This document shows, one piece after another, positions 57,547-64,000 of a stretch of 64,000 nucleotides of DNA. A program made the position numbers and the translations under genes. The stretch's first letter is position 1. Each line of letters begins with the position of its first letter. Under the pieces are notes generated by a model. The model saw only the letters and a program-made list of their open reading frames with translations, searched no databases and had not been told where the DNA came from. The DNA lies in contig WIUZ02000002.1 in NCBI GenBank assembly GCA_015956445.1, forward strand, positions 372,001 to 436,000. The letters are read 5' to 3'. The DNA comes from Thelephora terrestris. Lineage: Eukaryota > Basidiomycota > Agaricomycetes > Thelephorales > Thelephoraceae.

Positions 57547-58976
57547 GCTTGGTTTATTTAGCCCCCGCCTCGTTCGTTACGGGGGTTATCGTGTGTGGGT
57601 TGTGAGGTGGTTGTACGCAGCAGTGGCGATTACGGATGGGTGGGTTGGTAACAAAAGTCGTCTAGATTTACGCAGGCCGGCGCAAGAGTGGAGGGGGGGG
57701 TTGATGACCAGAGATGACAGTGTGTGTGAGAGAGAGCGAAGCGAATGAAGAACGGAAGCGCGCACTGAACAAAAAAAAGGGGACGATGTTCCAAACGGGA
57801 CACTCTCTGACTTTGGTTCGCGAACAACCCGATCCCACGCAGATGTGTTTGTGGAAACCCAAAGAGACGGGCAGGGACTGTGGGTGTTTGGGAGCGATGG
57901 ACGGGCGAGGGAGGGAGAAGAAAGGAAAGTCGGGTTTTCTTCTCCCGTTGTGTGCGTGCAGCGCGCCTTTGGTAATCCACACAACCCGCACGGACGAACG
58001 GTGACTTTGTTCAAAGACACAATTCCCAGTCCAACAGCCAATTGTGGAAACGTGGCTCGATCCGGGCTTTTTGTTTGGCCTTGTTTGGTGGGTTTTTTTT
58101 TCCCATCACAGCCCCCCAGGGCGAGAATTCTATCGTGGTCGTCGGGGAGCTCCTGTGCTAATAGTGGGCTATGGTCCTGTGAAGTCGCTGTGTACATAAA
58201 GCAGAGCGTGAACAGGATATTTACGGCAGGAACAGGTTCACGCACTAGCTGACTCAATTCGATTCTCGAGCTGCTCTGGCCCCCGCGTGGTTGAACACGT
58301 TCACAAAACAATAAGGAAACGCAAACGCATGTAAAAACGAACCGCTCGAGTCGGCCTTCCAGAAGCAGCTCACACACGCTGAAGTATCAATGTGACACAC
58401 ACCTGGCATATCCCCCTTGGGCCGAGATAACGTCACTTTGCCATTCCTCAGTTCACCCTACTCGATCGTGTCTCAATTCCTCGCCTGGCCCACGCGTTCC
58501 CCCCCGAGTTCCTTCAAATAGGGTCGTAACGAGGGGGCACCGAGTCAATCGACTCTCGTTGCTTTGTTGGACAGGGAACTCTCTCAGCCCCAGTTCTATG
58601 AAATGGACGCCCTCCATGCTCCAGAATCACACGTCCACGCCTTTTGCGCCACACCGCGCAGCAACGATAACTGGGCACCGAGTGGATGCGAAATTCGTTC
58701 TACAAAGGCCCACCCCCCCTTTTTTATCTGCCAAAAACGGTATATACATTTTGAGGGTGTTGTTCTACATGATGTCAACCAAAGGAAGAAACCTCTAGCA
58801 TTATACATATATAAAGGTCGTGAGCGGTAAATGAAGAAGCACGCGTGGCAACAAGCCGGGTGATCCCTTGCAAGCCGCGGTCAAAAGGTAAAATGAACGG
58901 AAGGGGGAGGATGCATAATTATACAATGGGAAACCTGTTCTCCAGGAAAATTCCCGCAGCCCGACGCACACACCCC
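57547..58976. other. Intergenic between SPT2 start and MFS stop (tandem, minus strand)
   Basis: 1.4 kb. A minus ORF at 57586-58377 (263 codons) has low-complexity Ser/Thr/Pro/Leu composition and no domain, more like an SPT2 leader and promoter than a gene. Shorter ORFs also conflict. Confidence 0.4.
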
Positions 58977-60976
58977 TCACTTCATTTCCCTGAAAGGCCG
59001 TTTCGGCAACAACGAACCCACCCAAATGCCACCAAAGCTCAGGAGGACGGTCACATAATACACCAACCCACCGTTCATGTAATGATGCTCCTCGTCGATC
59101 GAGAGCGAATACATCGAACTCGCGAGCGCAGGTCCGACCGCACGCAGGATAGAGACCGACAGCTGCGCGAGCCCGTTCGTGGCCCCCAACGAAGCTTTGT
59201 TCGGTGCGGCTGCGGTGATAAAGATAAACACTGCGCCTGCCAACGGCCGGATTAGCGCATCTCCCACGCCGAAGATTTCACGTGGACGTACCGTAACTCA
59301 AGCAGAGCACCACAGAGAGCACCACTTGCGCTCCGACCGCAATCCACACTTCCACCCCTAATCCGCCGCTGCGCTCGACGGAGTTGCGCGCCAGATGATT
59401 GATGATAGGGAACAAAGTGAAGCAGGGGACAGCAGCGGTCATCCCTATCAGATAAACCCCTTTCGCCCCAAAATAGTCTGTCATTCGCGAGAAGAAGAAG
59501 ACGGTGTAGACCCCGCTCAGCACACCGAAGGAAGACATCACAGTCCCGATCGCCGGAGGATCGAGTCCGAGGCCGCCGAGCTTGACGGGCGTGGAGAGGA
59601 AGACAGGTTGGAGGGCACGGAAGGATATGTCTATCAGCGCGAGGAACGCATAATTCGCGGCAGAGACGAGCACGTCCCGCGTGAGAAGACCACGGAGCGG
59701 TATCGGTTTCTCGAGCTCGTTCTGAGGCTGGGCGAACAGCGGGTCCTCCTCCGACGCAACCCGCTTTTTGTCTCCGCAAAAGAATTCGCGGACTGGCTTT
59801 GCCGAGGGGTGAGTCTATCGGGGGGGATTTGATCAACTTCTCATAAAGGCGATTGAGAGTCGCGAACCTCTTTAAGGAAGAAAAAGGTCACGAGCCAGGC
59901 AACGACGGTGAAAGTGGCAGGGACGGCGCAAGGGAGAAAGTAAGGGTATTCTTTCAAGAACTTGCTGTTACCGAACAGGTGGGGGAACCGCTCGGCCGGA
60001 CGCGAGAGCGAACCTCCGATGATGGGCCTATTTCCAAATACGAAAAATTGAGCGGAAGGGGCAAACTGAATGCTGTAGAACAAGCCACAAGCGGTCAGGG
60101 TCGCTCACCCTAGGGTGACACCGGTCGACCACGCGATTGGCTGGTACGAAAGGGCCAAGGCCAGATTCGTATGGTCAGTCATTTCGGCCACGATGCTTTT
60201 GATCACCCCAATGTTGCCGTTAAGCGCACCGTTCAAAGCGCGACTGAGTAAACCTCTCAGTTCAAAGAAGTCTCAGGAGCCAATTCTGTCTGTCGTACCT
60301 GAAAACGAGACCCCAAAAGGTCTTTGAGAGGGCAAAACAGTACATGGAAAGCGAGAGACCGAAAAGGCCCATGAGGATAACCGGTTTTCGGCCGATGTGG
60401 TCCGAGAGCCTACTCCAATGCAGGACGGTGCATGCTTGGGTGGCAAAGAACAAGGATTGCTGGAAGCCAGATCAGCGCCGGAATGATTGCCAGAATCGGA
60501 TAGTAGCTTACCATGATCCCAACATAATACCCAACTTCGGCATCGTTCTTTGCAACGTCCAAACTCCGTATCAGCTACACGAAAGCGCCTCACAGGGTTC
60601 AGTTTGTTGGTTCTCGGCAGGATCCACACACTGACCTCGGGCGCAAACTGAGCAGGGGGGTTAGAGGCGCCGGAAACGAAAGTGGGGGCGCGGAGCTTAC
60701 GGGGTAGATGACTTGAGAGGTCAGAGGTTCCGCGAGCTGCAAGAACATGACGATCGAGAACTGAGCCCAGGGCACTGGCGTTTTTTTGACAACTTCCGGG
60801 GCAAGATTGGCGTTCGCCTTCCCTTTGATGCTCGACGTGCGGCTCCCCCTGTTTGAAGGACCCGCCAGCGTGGCAGCTTCCGAGTCTTGTTCGGAGATAC
60901 TCCGTACGTCAGAAACCTGCCTGCCGCCCAACAGCGGGGTTTCTTCATCTGGCCCGGTGGGAATCGTCAATGGCAT
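58977..60976 (-). CDS. MFS transporter (DHA1-like, fungal ZIF/TPO-related group)
   Basis: Several exons reconstructed in order and in frame. The start MPLTIPTGPDEETPLLGG carries an acidic dileucine motif. Helix 1 is PWAQFSIVMFLQLAEPLTSQVIYPFAPELIRSLDV. The next exons read ATQACTVLHWSRLSDHIGRKPVILMGLFGLSLSMYCF (the loop 2-3 motif DxxGRKP), LSRALNGALNGNIGVIKSIVAEMTD, PIIGGSLSRPAERFP and FLPCAVPATFTVVAWLVTFFFLKE. The central loop is EPVREFFCGDKKR, followed by AANYAFLALIDISFRALQPVFLSTPVKLGGLGL. The last exon has FIFITAAAPNKASLGATNGLAQLSVSILRAVGPALASS. Twelve helices are expected. Substrate unknown; the group contains fungal drug/metal facilitators. The frame is open upstream to an ATG at 61099, an alternative start. 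Confidence 0.8.
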
Positions 60977-61687
60977 GAGAGGTCGTTCGGTCGAGGGGAA
61001 TTTGGGGGAGAAGCTGGAAGGGAAAAGAGTTGAGCTGGGATCAACCAGATGACTTGGGTTTGTAGGCGAGCGGATGTTATCGACCCTCATCTGCATCATT
61101 AGTAATAACCTTGTGCCTATTACTCCTCAATAATAATGATCCATAAATGGCGATCAGTAAAACCCATCGTGGCCATCTCATGTCGCAAAGCGGTGGCCCC
61201 CAAAGCTTCACGCTCATCCGTCGAAACTTGACTCCGATCCAGAGCTCGTGGCCGCGTGTGTATTTCTGGGCTAGGTCCGATCCATCGGAAATTGGCCGCG
61301 ATCGAGCGCTATCCAAGATCCGTGCGCATCCCGAGAATCCGCACCCGGCAGGATCTCGGCTTTTCGGTCCTTTGTCAAACCAAAATTTCGCTTCTTTGGG
61401 GGATAAATTAAATTCCCACGCTTCCTCCGGCGATGGTAAGCCGCATGACCCCCCACACACCAATGGGTGACTTCACCTACGCCTTGCGCAGTGGACAGGT
61501 GTGGGGCAACGGCTGGCTTTGATAGCCACTGACCGTGCAATCCCGACGTGTGGGACGGTGACCATGGGCTTTGTCTGAGCTTGCACGGCGGCAAGAGACC
61601 TACGGCATTCATGTCCACTTGGGCAATACAAAACGGATTCCAATCGCGAATTCCCTCTCTCGCCGCTCTAGGATCCGCTCAGAGGTC
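60977..61687. other. Divergent region between MFS and orphan genes
   Basis: About 700 bases. Includes a possible N-terminal extension of the MFS gene (60977-61099) and a plus ORF (61147-61470, no domain). Upstream exons of the orphan at 61688 may lie here. Confidence 0.35.
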
Positions 61688-62437
61688 ATGTCTCCTATCG
61701 CTGCATCGAATCAAAGCCAAACTGCGCTCGACGCTCAAAGAACCACTTTGAAAGCCACAGCCGTCAGGAGATGGAAGAGCCTTGCGAGGATGCTTGACCC
61801 GAAGGAAGAGCCGGTCCCACCATTGCGTCAGACGCCGCTCGCCATCAACGTAATGTGATCCTGCCGGACCCGGGAATGTATAACGTACTGACCCCAAATC
61901 ATTACCCGGACGGTCGCGTTTTTGGCTTCATTTAGATCGAGAGGGTTTCATATGACATCAACGACCTCGAAGACTCGGACTTTACACCTCTTTTTGACTA
62001 TTCGCCTGAGCTTGCGGCAATCGTCTCGTCCGGAGGGAGATCTAAGCGGTGGGCGTTCTGTCTGACATCGTGAGTCAATCCATTTCTGGCGAGTTGGGGT
62101 GACCAAGCCGAAGTTCATACCTGTGCGTCACAGGACACCGAACGAGAGCCACGACCGGGAAGAAGGAGACCGAGACGCGAGACCGGAGGAGGAAGGGGAC
62201 CGACGCCCGACGTTGTACCTCATTCTGGACCCGGATCAAGACCCGTCGAGTTCCTCCGAGGTGAGGATGTTGGTTGGGAAGAAGGAGGAAGTTTGTGGCA
62301 AGACAGGGGCGGTGATTCACTCGAAAAGGGGTCGTGAACGTTCCACCGAACGTCTTTACCGCGCAGCGTCGCGGATCGGCAATTACTGCACAGACCCTAC
62401 CAAAGGGGGAAGTCTCGGATTGAGTAGCTCAAAATAA
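61688..62437 (+). CDS. Orphan protein, acidic-basic, function unknown
   Basis: Three exons: 61688-61849, 61936-62069 and 62134-62437, 199 residues. It reads MSPIAASNQSQTALDAQRTTLKATAVRRWKSLARMLDPKEEPVPPLRQTPLAIN, IERVSYDINDLEDSDFTPLFDYSPELAAIVSSGGRSKRWAFCLTS and TPNESHDREEGDRDARPEEEGDRRPTLYLILDPDQD, and ends GGSLGLSSSK. Both introns (86 and 64 nt) keep frame. The open frame continues upstream to about 61571 without an ATG, so a 5' exon may be missing. No domain is recognised. The charged middle and SRxSR-like ends suggest a soluble, perhaps nuclear, protein, which is only inference. Confidence 0.5.
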
Positions 62438-62521
62438 TACACACGAGGCTCGGCGCTCGTCGGTGTCTGTACCGCTCCTTCTCTGTGTTCGCCATTCAGA
62501 AAAAGCGATTCCTATTGTACA

Positions 62522-62537
62522 GCACACACACACACAC
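62522..62537. repeat. (CA)n microsatellite
   Basis: About eight CA units in a row. A short simple repeat in the intergenic region; no sign of function. Confidence 0.7.
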
Positions 62538-62775
62538 GCCTGATCCAACTATACAAGGATCGCAAAGGTGGCTTCCGGGTGGGTGGCATAGACGCGGACA
62601 CGGCACAAACATGGCCCATCTGGGCCACCGCTGCAACGAGGAAAAAAAAAAAAGAGAGATTGATCATCGAGATCTCCATCACATCACTGCCATGGGGTCA
62701 TCAAATTCTCACGTGGCTAACCGACCAACCTCTACCCAAAATGGAAGTGGCCCTGCCCAGCCCCGTCCCTCTCGT

Positions 62776-62782
62776 TATAAAT
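62776..62782 (+). promoter_or_regulatory. TATA box (TATAAAT)
   Basis: A TATAAAT heptamer lies 119 bases upstream of the ATG at 62901 and is followed by a C/T-rich leader, the arrangement expected of a fungal promoter. The role is inferred from position. Confidence 0.5.
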
Positions 62783-62900
62783 CGCGTTTTCTTGTCCTTT
62801 CCGTAAGCGCTTTCCTCCCCTCCCTCGCATCCCACACTTCGTCCCCGAACCCCATCGCCCAATAAATTCCCCCAATAATTCCCACCAAAATATTCCAGTC

Positions 62901-64000
62901 ATGTCTGGTCCCCTAATTTACGACTCTACCTTTTTCCAATCCCATCCCACCCCTCCGTCCCCTTGTATCCCTCACCGTAGACACGGCCAGGTGTCACTCC
63001 AGCACGCTCAGAACATCTTCCTCGCTGCTCCGTTCGACCCCCGCCCTTCTACGCCCACCAATTTTCACGAGGGCCTGCCACCTCACCCCAACGACCTCGG
63101 ATCCCAGCACCACCGGTCCAGGTCCGAACGCTCCAGGAAGGCGATGAGCGTCCCCGTCAGACACCTTTCGTCCATCCCTCCCCCTCCCCAGAACATCTCT
63201 CGTGCTCCTCATCCCGGAGATATCGGTTCGGTTTCCCAGCAACGTTTTGCGTGGGCTCATGATGAGGTTATCGCCGAGTTCTCCCCTCGGGATCAGCTCG
63301 TCTTGAACCACGTCCTGGCTTCCGCACCGAACCAGAACCGTCCTCCTTCCCGAACCGTGTCTGTTCATGGCCCCCTTCCCCCGAGGCTCAAGGTCAATCC
63401 CAGGCAATCCCGCTCCAGGAATTGGCGTGCCAACGATGCCGAGTCCCTCCCGCCCCGCTTCCGCTCTCCTCACTCCTCCCCCGGCCCACGTGTACCATCA
63501 CCTCCCTCCACCCCGCCTTGGAATCGCCCGCCTCACGCCAACCTTTCGAGGGTAGATGTCAACAATAGCAACCTCCCACCCTTTTCAAACCTTCCACCTC
63601 AGCTCTCTCAGCCTCAGCACCTCTCTTCTTTCCTGCAATCCAATGTATCATATCGTCCCCAGCAAATCATCGATACCAGACGTGAACAATCCAAACGCAT
63701 AGATATATCTCCCAAGTCCAAAACTCTGGCTCCAATTGGTGCCGAGCGTGCCCAGCTTTTGGCCATTAATCCCAAGTTTTGCGCTGTTAATAACTGTACT
63801 CCCCATAATAGTCGCAACCCTACCCCGCCAAATTCCTACTCTTATGATCCCCTTCTCCAAGCCATCCGGCCGAGCCATCTCCCTAGGACGCCCCAGCTGC
63901 CTATCGGCCCATCTGATTTGGAAAAGTTGTATAATCGACTCAGACGTACCCGGAACGTCTCCAGGATACTTTCTCCACTTAACCCGATCAGGAACCCGGA
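62901..64000 (+). CDS. Long Pro/Ser/Arg-rich protein, 3' end beyond the window
   Basis: From the ATG at 62901 the frame stays open to the last base (366 codons) without any stop, far beyond chance. It begins MSGPLIYDSTFFQSHPTPPSPCIPHRR, continues HAQNIFLAAPFDPRPSTPTNFHEGLPPHPND, RSRSERSRKAMSVPVRHLSSIPPPPQ, RFAWAHDEVIAEFSPRDQLVLNHVLASAPNQN and DINPKF-like NPKFCAVNNCTPHNSRNP, and reaches DLEKLYNRLRRTRNVSRILSPLNPIRNP at the edge. The composition is proline/serine/arginine-rich and probably disordered, as in regulatory or RNA-associated proteins. No domain is recognised within the visible part. A TATA box and pyrimidine-rich leader precede it. Confidence 0.65.
   Translation, partial: MSGPLIYDSTFFQSHPTPPSPCIPHRRHGQVSLQHAQNIFLAAPFDPRPSTPTNFHEGLPPHPNDLGSQHHRSRSERSRKAMSVPVRHLSSIPPPPQNISRAPHPGDIGSVSQQRFAWAHDEVIAEFSPRDQLVLNHVLASAPNQNRPPSRTVSVHGPLPPRLKVNPRQSRSRNWRANDAESLPPRFRSPHSSPGPRVPSPPSTPPWNRPPHANLSRVDVNNSNLPPFSNLPPQLSQPQHLSSFLQSNVSYRPQQIIDTRREQSKRIDISPKSKTLAPIGAERAQLLAINPKFCAVNNCTPHNSRNPTPPNSYSYDPLLQAIRPSHLPRTPQLPIGPSDLEKLYNRLRRTRNVSRILSPLNPIRNP

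Larger units (their letters stand above)
62438..62900. other. Promoter and 5' leader of the right-edge gene
   Basis: 463 bases with a short CA microsatellite (about 62522-62537), an A-run (about 62642-62653), a TATA-like box and a strongly pyrimidine-rich leader before the ATG at 62901. No coding signal recognised. Confidence 0.5.

Noticed and set aside
57586-58377. 263-codon minus-strand ORF upstream of SPT2
   Set aside because: Low-complexity Ser/Thr/Pro composition, no domain, located where the SPT2 promoter and leader should be; three overlapping frames are all open here.
1-64000. tRNA, rRNA and snRNA genes
   Set aside because: No cloverleaf with paired arms and GTTCRA-type loop, and no rRNA-like sequence, was convincing on reading both strands; a covariance-model search was not possible here.
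1-64000. A biosynthetic or defence gene cluster
   Set aside because: Neighbouring genes are unrelated housekeeping or family genes (transporters, F-box, FBP1, ILV5, ribosomal protein). No backbone synthase or NLR gene is present, so there is no reason to link them.

Overview
The window looks like basidiomycete, most likely Agaricomycete, nuclear D.NA. The genes are packed with short introns, mostly 45-80 nt, with donors such as GTACGT, GTGCGT and GTGAGT. Several families typical of mushroom-forming fungi are present: F-box proteins, a DUF6533 seven-helix membrane protein, a SANT-like regulator and a PQ-loop protein. The housekeeping proteins are clearly fungal (ILV5, FBP1, RPL35, SPT2, MIM1/TOM13). 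No bacterial signals, rRNA, convincing tRNA or CRISPR array were seen. Gene models below were spliced by hand and checked for reading-frame continuity. Exon ends may be off by a base or two.

Layout. 0-10 kb: edge of a conserved fungal hypothetical gene (minus), an F-box pseudogene, a short-chain dehydrogenase (minus), an F-box gene (plus), the mitochondrial outer-membrane insertase subunit MIM1/TOM13 (minus), a small Tudor-like protein (plus) and a poorly resolved gene. 11-21 kb: a SANT-like nuclear protein (plus), a very intron-rich vacuolar-type MFS transporter (minus), a second F-box gene (plus), a coding-like fragment and ribosomal protein L35/uL29 (minus). 21.6-26.7 kb: a five-exon orphan membrane protein (minus), with two nested giant-inverted-repeat transposable elements upstream of its start. 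28-33 kb: ketol-acid reductoisomerase (minus), divergent from a Zn2Cys6 transcription factor (plus). 35-42.5 kb: a nine-exon PQ-loop protein (plus), fructose-1,6-bisphosphatase (minus), an LRR protein (plus) and a DUF6533 membrane protein (plus). 46.8-64 kb: a TBC-domain Rab GAP (minus), a small orphan (plus), SPT2 (minus), a second MFS transporter (minus), another orphan (plus) and a long proline/serine-rich ORF that runs off the right edge.

The genes do not form one pathway. They are independently transcribed, often as divergent pairs sharing 0.2-1 kb (MIM1/Tudor, MFS/F-box, ILV5/Zn-cluster factor, FBP1/LRR, TBC/orphan). Gene-poor stretches at about 33-35.3, 42.5-46.8 and 52.4-56.1 kb hold only short conflicting ORFs.

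The most striking structure is at 24.4-26.7 kb. A 1.13-kb element made of two 463-bp inverted arms has been split in its right arm by a related 1.15-kb element with 413-bp arms, which is flanked by a perfect 8-bp target duplication. Other points of note are two GC-AG introns (one inside a Zn2Cys6 motif), a competing splice donor that would truncate the orphan membrane protein, and an FBP1 N-terminus without the proline degron.
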